Below, in pieces: positions 26,446 through 34,701 of a stretch of 64,000 nt of DNA. The position numbers and the translations under genes were made by a program. Within the stretch, counting starts at the first letter, position 1. Every line of letters starts with the position of its first letter. This DNA is from an uncultured Acidobacteriia bacterium (GTDB taxonomy: Bacteria > Acidobacteriota > Terriglobia > Bryobacterales > Bryobacteraceae), in the NCBI GenBank assembly GCA_903907865.1, contig CAIVPR010000074.1, positions 42,938-106,937 of the forward strand. The letters are read 5' to 3'. The notes under the pieces are model-generated. The model was not told the origin of the DNA. It ran no database searches and saw nothing but the letters and a program-made list of their open reading frames with translations.

Positions 26446-26494
26446 ACAGTGGCCCCATTTTTGGGGGCTCGCCGCTGTGCCATAGAGGACATCC

Positions 26495-27355
26495 ATGACA
26501 CACTCACAACGGACCGCGCTTTCGGGCCTCATGGCCTTTTTCACCGCCACCCCCATGGTTTTCGGATGGGGTACCCAAGGACACCGCACCGTCGCCTTGG
26601 TCGCCCAAGGTATCATTTCCCCGGCTACGGCACAGGCCATCAATGACCTGACCGGCGGGCTCCAATTGACCGACTTGGCGACCTGCCCCGACGAAATCCG
26701 AGTGGCCCAGAGCACGACCAGCCCGAACTGCCGCAAGGTATTCCCGGCCAAGAACCCGGCCAGCGAGCCTTGGCATTTCATCAACCTCGATGTCAGCACC
26801 CCCTCCCCGAACAACACCGCTGAAGACCAAATCTGCGCCTCCAACTGCGTCGTCTCCAAAATCGTGGAGTTTGCCGCCAAGGTCGGGGACAAGACAGCCT
26901 CGAAGTCGGACCGGCTGCAGGCACTGTCCTATTTGGTGCATTTCGTTGGCGATGTCCACCAGCCTCTGCACGCCGCCGAACGGAACAAGGACGAAGGCGG
27001 AAACAAGGTCTTCGTGAAGCTCAATCGCAAGCAGGTCAAGCTCCATGCGGCTTGGGACACCGGAATCGTACTCTTGATTGGCCCGAACGAAAGCGCCATT
27101 GCATCCGCCATTGCGCCGGAGATCGCCACTGCCAAGTTGGAAACGCCGAAAGCAGCGTCGGACTGGGCCCATGACTGGGCGCGGGAATCTCTGACCGACG
27201 CCATCAACGCCGCGTACAAGGGAGTTCCCCCGACCCCGGTCACCACGCTGGATGCGAACTACCAAGCAGCCGCAAAGACCCTGATCCGCACCCAGCTCGC
27301 CAAAGGCGGGTATCGCCTGGCGGTGCTACTGGACAACGCGTTCGCCGGCAAATAG
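26495..27355 (+). CDS. S1/P1-type zinc nuclease
   Basis: 286 residues. Signal peptide ending near VFGWG. The mature N-terminal Trp and WGTQGHRTVALVA supply the first zinc ligands. Further ligand motifs are CPDEIR, WHFINLDV, LSYLVHFVGDVHQPLHAA and KLHAAWDTGIV. The enzyme degrades single-stranded DNA and RNA, probably periplasmic or secreted for nucleotide scavenging. ATG 26495 has AGAGGA at a good distance. It is divergent from the small lipoprotein gene; a CCCCA/TGGGG hairpin sits between them. Confidence 0.93.
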   Translation: MTHSQRTALSGLMAFFTATPMVFGWGTQGHRTVALVAQGIISPATAQAINDLTGGLQLTDLATCPDEIRVAQSTTSPNCRKVFPAKNPASEPWHFINLDVSTPSPNNTAEDQICASNCVVSKIVEFAAKVGDKTASKSDRLQALSYLVHFVGDVHQPLHAAERNKDEGGNKVFVKLNRKQVKLHAAWDTGIVLLIGPNESAIASAIAPEIATAKLETPKAASDWAHDWARESLTDAINAAYKGVPPTPVTTLDANYQAAAKTLIRTQLAKGGYRLAVLLDNAFAGK

Positions 27356-27366
27356 CGCAAAACGCA

Positions 27367-28635
27367 TCAAACGGGCGGCGCTGCGAACCCTTCCAGGCTC
27401 ACAATCGTCGCCCCCTGCCGGACCACCGAAAAATATCCATCTTCCGACTTGCCCTGGAAAGCCGTCGCGTCCTCCTTCGAGGGTTCGACGGTTTTCCATT
27501 TGCCCCGAAGCACCCTCGTGTACGACCGCATGAACTCCGTAGCTGCGGCCTCGTTCTCCCACTCCGAAATGTAGGTCAATGTCAGACGCTCGTCCTTCTT
27601 CACCTCGTCGATGCGGTATGCCGCCCCCTTCAGCTTGGGACCCAGCACCGCCGCCGTTTCGGAATCGACGTATTGGCGCAGCAGAATCCTGTGGTCCAGC
27701 TCCCCCAGCGTGCCTCCCACCAGCGACTTGGTCCCCGGTGCCGATTTCGGTAGCTTGGGATTCGTAGGCTCGACATCGGCGAAGTACCGTTCGGGGTGCA
27801 GGATTTGCGCGGTGGAGGACGGCGGATGCTCGAACAATCGCCGGAACGCCCCCTGCCCGTCTTTCAGGAACACCGCCTGCTGGAACTTCTCGCCCTGCTC
27901 ATACGGAAACATCAGTGTCGCCCGAATGTACAGAGGCGCGTTGCTGAAGACGGGGTACGCCGAATCGGGGGTGTCCGTCTGGTCGCGGAGCAGCTCGGCG
28001 GCTGTTTGGGGATCCTTCATGCTCCTGCCGTTCCGGCGCGCGGCCAGCTCCAGCATCAGCCACGACGCCTGGCCCTCCACCACCGTCTCGCGGGCCAGCG
28101 AACTCTCGCTGTCGTCGCCGCCATGGGCGAGGAACTTGCCGATGGGAATATTCTGGTCGGCCAGCGCGTGCGCCAATTCGTGGAAGACGGCGTCGTCGCG
28201 CATGCTGCGGTTGGCCCAGTCGGAGATGAACAGCTTGCGGCGGTGGAAGTCGTAGTAGGCCGCGGCTTGCTCGGTCAGCAGGTCGATGGTGGTCTTCTTC
28301 AGGTCGAAATCTTTGGGGACGAAACCGAACTTGCGCAGTGTGGCCTCTTCGGCGCGGATCTCGGAGGGCTTGACCGAATGCCGGATCTGGGCGCTGAGGA
28401 ACTTGTTGACCTCCGCCTTGGTCACCATTTGGAATGGCAGTCGCTTGACCACGCGGAATCCCGTGATGTCGCCGAGTTCGCGCAACACGGAATCGATCTC
28501 CGCCGGAGTCGGCAATCCGGGCGCAGTCAAATCCTCGGGTTCCGTCTGGGCGATGGCCTGCCCCAGACCGGCACCCAAGGCCAGCCACAATCCGAAAACT
28601 CTTCCCCACCAAGCAATCGACAGCACTTGTCCCAT
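27367..28635 (-). CDS. Secreted metallopeptidase-like protein (HELAH)
   Basis: 422 residues. Signal peptide MGQVLSIAWWGRVFGLWLAL to about GQAIAQ. Mid-protein MRDDAVFHELAHALADQ is a zincin HExxH motif, and RETVVEGQASWLMLELA ~30 residues later has the Glu expected of a gluzincin third ligand. A C-terminal lipoprotein-like ~120-residue part (LTYISEWENEAAATEFM) follows. I know it as a type seen in Acidobacteriota without a named family. It probably hydrolyses peptides outside the cytoplasm. It is convergent with the S1/P1 nuclease gene. Confidence 0.7.
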   Translation of the reverse strand: MGQVLSIAWWGRVFGLWLALGAGLGQAIAQTEPEDLTAPGLPTPAEIDSVLRELGDITGFRVVKRLPFQMVTKAEVNKFLSAQIRHSVKPSEIRAEEATLRKFGFVPKDFDLKKTTIDLLTEQAAAYYDFHRRKLFISDWANRSMRDDAVFHELAHALADQNIPIGKFLAHGGDDSESSLARETVVEGQASWLMLELAARRNGRSMKDPQTAAELLRDQTDTPDSAYPVFSNAPLYIRATLMFPYEQGEKFQQAVFLKDGQGAFRRLFEHPPSSTAQILHPERYFADVEPTNPKLPKSAPGTKSLVGGTLGELDHRILLRQYVDSETAAVLGPKLKGAAYRIDEVKKDERLTLTYISEWENEAAATEFMRSYTRVLRGKWKTVEPSKEDATAFQGKSEDGYFSVVRQGATIVSLEGFAAPPV

Positions 28636-28692
28636 GTTGTCATGCGGTCCGCGCTACAATGAAAATTCGATTTCGAAACATACGGAGTTCAC

Positions 28693-28824
28693 GTGGCAGA
28701 AGACAAGCTTTACAAATCGGAATACATCGGCAGCGGCACCTTCATCATCAGCAAGCCGAAGCGCAAGAAGAGCAAGATGCGCCAGACGCGCTTGAAGAAC
28801 CTGCGTCGCGGCTCCCGCAAGTAG
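28693..28824 (+). CDS. Small very basic protein, 43 residues
   Basis: GTG 28693 with GGAG five bases upstream; ends TAG 28824. Sequence elements: AEDKLYKSEYIGSGTF, then SKPKRKKSKMRQTRLKN and LRRGSRK. The last 25 residues carry about fourteen Lys/Arg, like a nucleic-acid- or ribosome-binding tail. A TACAAT box at 28655-28660 may be its -10. The NTF2-like gene follows 24 bases later. I do not recognise the family; codon use and spacing suggest it is real. Confidence 0.5.
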   Translation: MAEDKLYKSEYIGSGTFIISKPKRKKSKMRQTRLKNLRRGSRK

Positions 28825-28848
28825 TTCAAGACGCAAGAGAGACTGACC

Positions 28849-29259
28849 ATGAAGACAGTTCTCGCCCTCCTCCTGTTGATCGTTCCTGCCTTCGGTGCAA
28901 CCGCCGAGCAGGAGATCACCGCTGCGACCGAGGCATACAAGTCGGCTGTGCTAAAGGGGGATGCGAAGGTCCTCGAAGCACTGTACAACAAGGATCTGAC
29001 CTACGAGCATTCGAGCGGCAAGACCGAGACGAAGGCCGAAGCCATCGCTTCCGCCACCAAGCCCGGCTCGTTGGCGAAGAACATTGTATTCAAGGAATCC
29101 ACCGTCCGCGTCTACGGCAACACTGGCATCTTCAAGGCTAAGGGTGATTTCACCAACGCGGCGGGCGAGACCTCGCACTTGGATGTCCTCATGGTGTTCA
29201 TCAAAGTCTCCGGCAAGTGGCAGTTGGTGGCGCGCCAGTCCACCAAGATCACGGTCTAG
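28849..29259 (+). CDS. Secreted NTF2/SnoaL-like (DUF4440-type) protein
   Basis: 136 residues. Signal peptide MKTVLALLLLIVPAFGATA, then one NTF2-like cone domain: EQEITAATEAYKSAVLKGDA, LEALYNKDLTYEHSSGKTET, VLMVFIKVSGKWQLVARQST. This domain type binds small ligands or acts as a scaffold; no catalytic residues are evident. ATG 28849 has AAGAGAGAC upstream. It follows the 43-residue basic protein and may share its transcript. Confidence 0.85.
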   Translation: MKTVLALLLLIVPAFGATAEQEITAATEAYKSAVLKGDAKVLEALYNKDLTYEHSSGKTETKAEAIASATKPGSLAKNIVFKESTVRVYGNTGIFKAKGDFTNAAGETSHLDVLMVFIKVSGKWQLVARQSTKITV

Positions 29260-29366
29260 CCACACGCCATCCAATCGGAAGCGAATCGGCCCCGGGGGGA
29301 CATCTCTCGGGGCTTTCGCATTCTTGAGTCGGACTTTTGTAAACTGGTTGCAATGGAGCTTCTCCC

Positions 29367-29972
29367 ATGACTGGATCTGGAACCACAAAGCTTGACAGAT
29401 TCGTCCGGAAAGTTCACATCTACGCCGGGTTGCTCAACTTCACCAGCGTCATGATCTGCGGCATGGCCGGGCTTGTGGTGACGTTCGAGGCACCCGATAT
29501 ATTTCACGGAGCCGCTGAGAAGCAGGTGGAGATCCGCGATTTCACCGCTCCGGATATTGCCTCCGACCAGGATCTGGCCCAAGCCATCGGGAGTGTGGTT
29601 GAGCATGCCAATTCCATTGCGCCCGTGGTGAAGCGCGATGCCCAACACCAACTGGTCGTCGACTTCTACAGCGTCAACGGACTCAAGCGCGTAACAGTTT
29701 CGGAGTCCGAGCACCAGCTCCGCATCGAGACGCTGAGGAATAGCGGTTGGCGGTTCATCGACAACCTGCACGCCACAACCATCCACGAAAAGACGGAAGA
29801 CTGGGCCATCCGGGGATGGGCCTGGTATATGGAACTCTCGATCTGGTGTTTGATCGCAATGACGTTGACCGGAATTTGGATGGGCTTGCGGCGACGGTCG
29901 TTCCGTTTGGGCTTGGTCTCGTTGGCCTTCGGGCTGGCGGGTGCCTCGGCCCTGTTCTGGTACCTGAGGTGA
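29367..29972 (+). CDS. PepSY-associated membrane protein A
   Basis: 201 residues. Helix 1 (FTSVMICGMAGLVVTFEA), a periplasmic PepSY-like segment (SDQDLAQAIGSVVEHANS, RVTVSESEHQLRIETL), then helices in WCLIAMTLTGIWMGL and LVSLAFGLAGASALFWYL. FVRKVHIYAGL with His and HATTIHEK supply histidines typical of PepSY_TM proteins, which in some families bind haem and reduce ferric chelates. GGAG eight bases before the ATG. It is paired with the next gene at a 2-base gap. Confidence 0.8.
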   Translation: MTGSGTTKLDRFVRKVHIYAGLLNFTSVMICGMAGLVVTFEAPDIFHGAAEKQVEIRDFTAPDIASDQDLAQAIGSVVEHANSIAPVVKRDAQHQLVVDFYSVNGLKRVTVSESEHQLRIETLRNSGWRFIDNLHATTIHEKTEDWAIRGWAWYMELSIWCLIAMTLTGIWMGLRRRSFRLGLVSLAFGLAGASALFWYLR

Positions 29973-29974
29973 AC

Positions 29975-30535
29975 ATGTATCGCACGCTGCGCAATACCCA
30001 CTTGGTCCTCGGTCTCCTTTCGGTGCCGTTTCTGCTCATCTATCTCGTCAGCGCGGTGCAGATGGCCCACCAACTGAAGATCGACCGGGAGATCTCTGCC
30101 GACGAGTTCACGATGTCGCCGGGCTTGCAGCCTCGGCCCTTGGCCTTGGCCGTCATGGAGCGGAACGGTTACAACGGTGAGCTCGGCGTAGTGAAGATCG
30201 AGCCGGAAGTCACAACGCTCAACATCATTTCCGCCGGTGCCCGGCACCAGGTTTTTTACAACCCGAAGACGGGTAAGGTGCACTTGCGGTCAACCACGGT
30301 CGGCATTCTCGGTGTTTTGAACCGGCTCCACCACTCCCACGGTTTCGGCAACGAGTCCGCGGCATCGCGAATCTGGAGCGGAGTGCTCGCGTGCCTTTCT
30401 GTCATCTTGTTGCTGCTCGGTGCCACCGGCATCTACCTCTGGTTCCGCCTCCACGACGAGCGGGTTGCCGGTGCCCGGCTCCTCCTGTTCAATCTGATCG
30501 TCGCTGGCACTTTGATTGCAGCCCTCCGCTGGTAA
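29975..30535 (+). CDS. PepSY-associated membrane protein B
   Basis: 186 residues. MYRTLRNTHLVLGLLSVPFL starts helix 1; a periplasmic part follows (QLKIDREISADEF, TTLNIISAGARHQVFYNP), then NRLHHSHGFG and helices WSGVLACLSVILLLLGATGIYLWF and LFNLIVAGTLIAAL. ATG 29975 has GAGGTGA upstream; the frame is open further left but only inside gene A. A and B look like the two halves of a PepSY_TM protein encoded separately, probably forming one complex. Role in iron or redox metabolism is inferred. Confidence 0.8.
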   Translation: MYRTLRNTHLVLGLLSVPFLLIYLVSAVQMAHQLKIDREISADEFTMSPGLQPRPLALAVMERNGYNGELGVVKIEPEVTTLNIISAGARHQVFYNPKTGKVHLRSTTVGILGVLNRLHHSHGFGNESAASRIWSGVLACLSVILLLLGATGIYLWFRLHDERVAGARLLLFNLIVAGTLIAALRW

Positions 30536-30541
30536 ATCCCG

Positions 30542-30570
30542 TCGACTTCATTCCCACCGCTGGATATACT
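30542..30570 (+). promoter_or_regulatory. Promoter for the sulfatase gene
   Basis: TCGACT (30542-30547) and TATACT (30565-30570) with a 17-base spacer, about 34 bases before the ATG; AAAGGAG lies between. Confidence 0.5.
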
Positions 30571-30603
30571 TGAGCGACGCGGCCAAAGGAGCCGAGAAAA
30601 CCG

Positions 30604-32106
30604 ATGGGCGAACGACGTAGTTTGCAGGGGATGAACCTCCTCTTTTTCCTTACCGACCAGCAGCGGGCCATCCAACATTTCCCGCCCGGCTGGGCCGAGC
30701 AAAACCTTCCCAACGAGCAGCGCCTCAAACGCCACGGGCTTACATTTCCGAGGGCTTTCTGCGCCGCCTGCATGTGCTCCCCGAGCCGTGCCAGCCTGTT
30801 CAGCGGCTATTTTCCCGCTCAGCACGGGGTGAAATGGACGTTGGAGGAGAGCATGCCCGCGGACCAATATCCGCAGCAAGTACTACCCACCGATCTGCCG
30901 AATCTCGGGACGGTCATGGCGGCGGCTGGATATTCCACCCCCTACAAGGGCAAATTCCACATGACCAAGCCCGCCAACTCCGACGGGACCTATGTCCCGG
31001 AGGACGTGGACCGCTACGGGTTCCAGCGCTGGGATCCGCAGGACGCCGGTGCCAACCAGAACTCGGATCAATATGGCGCGGGCGCGGCCAACAATGACGG
31101 CCGGTTCATGCAGTCCGATGGCGATGTGGTGAACGGCCAAGAGGGCGTCGTGGCCTATCTCCAGTCGAGCGACGCGAAGTCGAAGCCGTTCGCCCTGGTC
31201 GTTTCGCTGGTCAACCCGCACGACGTGTTGGCATATCCCAACGGCACGGCCGACTACACGAATGGCTATACGGCTCCATCCTGGTTCCAAGGGGACATCG
31301 GGCTGCCGGCCACCGTGGACGAGGATCTCTCCACCAAGCCCCACGTCCAGAAGGAGTTCCTCGCACTGTCCAACCAAGGGTTCGGTGCCCTGAGCACGCC
31401 GGAAATGAAGTTGAAGTACATCAATTTCTACGGCAACCTGATGAAGCTCCAGGACAGCTATCTGGGTCAGGTTCTGGACACGCTCGAACAGGAAGGGCTG
31501 CTCGAGAACACGCTCATCGTCCGCAGTTCGGACCACGGCGAGATGGGCTTGGCCCACGGCGGGTTGCGACAGAAGAACTTCAACTTCTACGAGGAGTCGC
31601 TGCGCATACCGCTCATCTACTCGAACCCCAAGCTCTACCCGGAACCGGCCGTCTCGACCGCCATGGTCTCGCACGTCGACTTCCTGCCGACCATGGCCAG
31701 CCTGTTCGGTGCCCCGGACTCGGCGACGGCCGCTTGGCAGGGCGTGGACTACTCGCGAATCGTGCTCGATCCGTCCGGCCCGCCCACCCAGGACTATGTT
31801 GTCTTCACGTACGACGACTACCAGTCCGGACAGCCGAGCAACGCCTATCCCCGGCCCAACAACCACATCGTCAGCATCCGCGAGGAACGGTACAAGCTGG
31901 CCAAGTACTACGACGTGGAACATCCGGACGTGCCGCCCGAATGGGAGATGTACGACCTGCTGACCGATCCGCTGGAGACCCGCAACCTCGCCTACAAGGA
32001 CTGTTCACGCACTCTCGAGGAGGAACGGGAATTCCAACGGCTCCAAGCGCGCCTTGCCCTGGTGCAGCAGACGCGGTTGCAGCCGCTCCCGACTACGGCG
32101 TCGTAA
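30604..32106 (+). CDS. Sulfatase-family hydrolase
   Basis: 500 residues. Alkaline-phosphatase superfamily: FFLTDQQR near the N-terminus, formylglycine-type motif CSPSRASLFSG (C58-S-P-S-R62), GKFHM, RSSDHGEMGLAHGG with metal-binding Asp/His, and C-terminal MYDLLTDPLETRNLA. The Cys-type motif needs a formylglycine-generating enzyme, not seen in this window. No signal peptide is visible, so it may be cytoplasmic or exported by another route. Met10 (30631) is an alternative start. Substrate unknown; choline or polysaccharide sulfate are common for the family. Confidence 0.9.
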   Translation: MGERRSLQGMNLLFFLTDQQRAIQHFPPGWAEQNLPNEQRLKRHGLTFPRAFCAACMCSPSRASLFSGYFPAQHGVKWTLEESMPADQYPQQVLPTDLPNLGTVMAAAGYSTPYKGKFHMTKPANSDGTYVPEDVDRYGFQRWDPQDAGANQNSDQYGAGAANNDGRFMQSDGDVVNGQEGVVAYLQSSDAKSKPFALVVSLVNPHDVLAYPNGTADYTNGYTAPSWFQGDIGLPATVDEDLSTKPHVQKEFLALSNQGFGALSTPEMKLKYINFYGNLMKLQDSYLGQVLDTLEQEGLLENTLIVRSSDHGEMGLAHGGLRQKNFNFYEESLRIPLIYSNPKLYPEPAVSTAMVSHVDFLPTMASLFGAPDSATAAWQGVDYSRIVLDPSGPPTQDYVVFTYDDYQSGQPSNAYPRPNNHIVSIREERYKLAKYYDVEHPDVPPEWEMYDLLTDPLETRNLAYKDCSRTLEEEREFQRLQARLALVQQTRLQPLPTTAS

Positions 32107-32113
32107 TCCCCGA

Positions 32114-32148
32114 GGTGGAACCTCCGTTCGTAAAATGGAGGTTCCACC
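32114..32148 (+). repeat. Perfect 12-bp inverted repeat spanning a start codon
   Basis: GGTGGAACCTCC (32114-32125) and GGAGGTTCCACC (32137-32148) with an 11-base loop. The ATG of the SIS isomerase is 32135-32137, so its G is the first base of the right arm. It begins 8 bases after the sulfatase stop. No T-run follows. Confidence 0.9.
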
Positions 32149-32752
32149 CAATTTCACCTTGGACATCCAACAACGAATCCGTGAAGTTCTTCGTGCCGAG
32201 GCGGCGGCGATTGCCTCCGTCTCCGTCACCGACGATTTCGAGCGCGCCGTGATTGCCTTGCGCGACTGCCGGGGCAAGGTGCTTGCGACCGGCATGGGCA
32301 AGGCGGGCCATGTCGCGCGCAAGTTCGCTTCCACACTGTGTTCCACAGGAACGCCCGCGTCCTGGCTGCATCCGGGCGAGGCGGCACATGGCGATTTGGG
32401 GCTGGTCGGGCCCGAAGATTGCATCGTGGCGTTCTCCACCAGCGGTAAGACCCGCGAGGTGCTGGAGATGTTGCGATTGGGCCGGCAGATCGGGCTGCGG
32501 ACTGTGATCGGGGTCACCTCGCACCCGGACTCGGAGTTGCGGACCCTGAGCGACATCGTGTTGGACATGGGACGGATAGAGGAGCCGTGTCCGCACGGGC
32601 TCACACCGACTGCGTCGATCGCGGCGATGCTCGCGATCGGCGATTCGATCGCGCTCACTCTGATGGAGTTGAAGGGGTTCTCGAAACAGGACTTCGGCCT
32701 CCGCCACCACGGCGGGTATTTGGGACACCTGGCTCGGGTGGAGGCGGAGTAG
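32135..32752 (+). CDS. SIS-domain sugar-phosphate isomerase (KpsF/GutQ type, no CBS domains)
   Basis: 205 residues. The SIS domain has GKVLATGMGKAGHVARKFASTL, GTPASWLHPGEAAHGDLG and IVAFSTSGKTREVLEML, close to arabinose-5-phosphate isomerases that supply Kdo precursors. PTASIAAMLAIGDSIALTLME, FGLRHHGGYLG is the family C-terminal end of the SIS domain. The usual pair of CBS domains (another ~120 residues) is absent, so it is a short form. Start ATG 32135 lies inside a strong hairpin (32114-32148) without a free Shine-Dalgarno. Confidence 0.85.
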   Translation: MEVPPNFTLDIQQRIREVLRAEAAAIASVSVTDDFERAVIALRDCRGKVLATGMGKAGHVARKFASTLCSTGTPASWLHPGEAAHGDLGLVGPEDCIVAFSTSGKTREVLEMLRLGRQIGLRTVIGVTSHPDSELRTLSDIVLDMGRIEEPCPHGLTPTASIAAMLAIGDSIALTLMELKGFSKQDFGLRHHGGYLGHLARVEAE

Positions 32753-32909
32753 CCTCCATAGCCTGTACTCGGGCGGCACCGGTGACTGCAGCCGCTGGAT
32801 CTGGTCGACACTGAGGCGGCGGTGCACATGGTGGAAAACGTCCTCGGAACCCGCCACGGCCCTATTTGTATGCCATCGATCCCGATCAAAAACAGGGTTG
32901 CAGACAATC

Positions 32910-33140
32910 TCACAGATACTCGATCCGCCCGTCCAAATCTTCCGGCACCAGCACTTCGTGGATCAAAACCAGTCGGCGAATAATATCCCCGACCGAACGT
33001 GTTCCCTGTCGGGAGTAGATGATTCCAGCATGCGTAACGCCTTGGGAGTGGAGAACCAAATAGTCGTCGTCTTGGGTGAACAAGACCCGCTTCGCCGCAC
33101 GGGCGAAACCGACATGGTCGATATCGTCGGCACCCAACAA
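32910..33140 (-). pseudogene. N-terminally truncated DUF5615 toxin
   Basis: 76 codons remain: LLGADDIDHVGFARAAKRVL, FTQDDDYLVLHSQGVTHAGI, then IGDIIRRLVLIHEVL-like helix. Compared with the intact copy at 18629, the first ~40 residues with the DEN acidic motif are missing. In the correct frame upstream the text (CPFWSQGFAIWRWPSADA) does not supply them, and the DUF433 gene ends there. The protein could start at TTG 33140 but would lack part of the active site. It is likely a dead toxin left beside a live antitoxin. Confidence 0.6.
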
Positions 33141-33147
33141 ACTGGCG

Positions 33148-33465
33148 TCAGCACTGGGCCAACGCCAAATCGCGAAGCCTTGACTCCAAAATGGACACGT
33201 GTCCCCGTCGGAACTCTTCTACTCTGGCGCGTTCCGACCGCATCTCCTCGTGGATTTCATCGACGTGGTCGAAATACCACGCCAGCGCGGTATAGACATC
33301 GGAGATCGTGATGCTCGGGTACTCGTTGACGATCTGGTCCGGCGTCATCCCCATCTGCTCATGCCAGACGACGACATCGCTGACGCGGATCCGGTGTCCC
33401 GCGATGCATGCCTTGCCGCCGCAGACACCGGGCGTGTGGGTGATTCTCTCAGCGCCGTTTGTCAC
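33148..33465 (-). CDS. DUF433 antitoxin
   Basis: 105 residues from GTG 33465, which has GAGG six bases upstream; the frame is open further but without a start signal. TPGVCGGKACIAGHRIRVSDVVVWHEQMGMTPDQIVNEYPSITISDVYTALAWYFDH is a full DUF433 domain, followed by a charged tail (EEMRSERARVEEFRRGH). Its toxin partner downstream is truncated, so this may be an orphan antitoxin that can still neutralise related toxins. Confidence 0.82.
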   Translation of the reverse strand: MTNGAERITHTPGVCGGKACIAGHRIRVSDVVVWHEQMGMTPDQIVNEYPSITISDVYTALAWYFDHVDEIHEEMRSERARVEEFRRGHVSILESRLRDLALAQC

Positions 33466-33525
33466 TATGATCCTCGGTATAAGCCTACCCCAAAAGTTAG
33501 CGAAAGGCGAAAACACTCGAATCGA

Positions 33526-34701
33526 CTATAGTGGCAGCCCGGCCACTGCGCTCGTAAACAGGGCCTCATACCGATCAATCACACTGTCAGTCGAGTACTT
33601 TTCCGCAGTCCGGCGGGCGGCGGCACCCATGGCCCGGCGACATTCTCGATCCGTCGCCAACTTTTCCAGCGCCGCCGAAATCTGGGAAAATTCGTTGTAC
33701 GGGGGTGTGATGCCTTCAACCCCATCCTCGACCAACTGCCGGTTGGCGGGGATGTCGGTCACCACGGACGGCAATCCCGAGGCCATCGCCTCCAACAACG
33801 AACACGAAAAGCCCTCGTTCGGCGATGTTAGCGCGAAGACGTCGCTGGCTCGCAGCCAGAACGGCACCTCCATCAGCGGGACCCGCCCGATGAACCGGAT
33901 GCGGTCGGCTATTCCGAGTTCAGCCGCGAAGGCCTCGAGTTCGGCGCGCATCGGACCGTCGCCCACCAGTAGTACTAAGGCATCGGGCACTTTGGGTAGC
34001 ATGCCCGCGAAGCCTTGGAACAACTCCCGCAGTCCTTTTTCGTGGGATAGCCGTCCCGTGTAGATCACGCAGAAGGTATCCGGCGGGATGCCGTGGTCCA
34101 CACGCCACCGGGTGGCCTCAGCGGGCGCGGCGGGGCGGAACTTGTCGATTTCCACCGGGTTCGGCATCCAGACGAGCTGCTTGCGAGGGAAACCGGCGGA
34201 TTCCGCCTCCCGCATCATGTTCTCGTTCAGCAGCATCACCGGAACCCGCCACTTCAGCAGCCAGTCCAGCTCCAGTCGGCCCAGTCGGGACTTCTTCATC
34301 GTCGTGATGATGCCGTCGCCGCTGATCTTCATCACCGTGGTCTTGCCAAGGGCGCGGGCGGTAGGCAGCCCAGCCGCAAGATGCAGGCCCTGCATCAGGA
34401 AGTAGGCAATATCGTACTCATGGTGCCGCTTGAGCAAATTCCAAGCCACCCCGGCGGCGAAGGCGCGGTCCTTTTGTACTCCCGTCGAATCGCCCGTTAG
34501 GATGCTGACCGGAATCCCCAAGGGATCCACCCAGTCTTCGACCTTGGGCATCGGACCGCCGCCGGAACAGAGTACCCGCACTTGGTGGCCTCGCGCGATG
34601 AGACCTGCAGCGACCCTCTGCGCCTCGATTTCCGAACCGCCAAGGACGGGCGGATAGGAGTCGCACACGACAAAGACGCGGCGCTTGGGCGAGTCGGTCA
34701 C
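33526..34701 (-). CDS. GT4 glycosyltransferase
   Basis: 391 residues. GT-B fold retaining transferase: N-terminal VCDSYPPVLGGSEIEAQRVAAGL, C-terminal IYTGRLSHEKGLRELFQGF, VLLVGDGPMRAELEA and the EX7E motif SPNEGFSCSLLEAMASGLPSV. It adds a sugar to a lipid-linked surface polysaccharide or protein glycan. Last gene of the asnB-GT-GT-GT operon; start ATG overlaps the previous stop by four bases. Confidence 0.9.
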   Translation of the reverse strand: MTDSPKRRVFVVCDSYPPVLGGSEIEAQRVAAGLIARGHQVRVLCSGGGPMPKVEDWVDPLGIPVSILTGDSTGVQKDRAFAAGVAWNLLKRHHEYDIAYFLMQGLHLAAGLPTARALGKTTVMKISGDGIITTMKKSRLGRLELDWLLKWRVPVMLLNENMMREAESAGFPRKQLVWMPNPVEIDKFRPAAPAEATRWRVDHGIPPDTFCVIYTGRLSHEKGLRELFQGFAGMLPKVPDALVLLVGDGPMRAELEAFAAELGIADRIRFIGRVPLMEVPFWLRASDVFALTSPNEGFSCSLLEAMASGLPSVVTDIPANRQLVEDGVEGITPPYNEFSQISAALEKLATDRECRRAMGAAARRTAEKYSTDSVIDRYEALFTSAVAGLPL

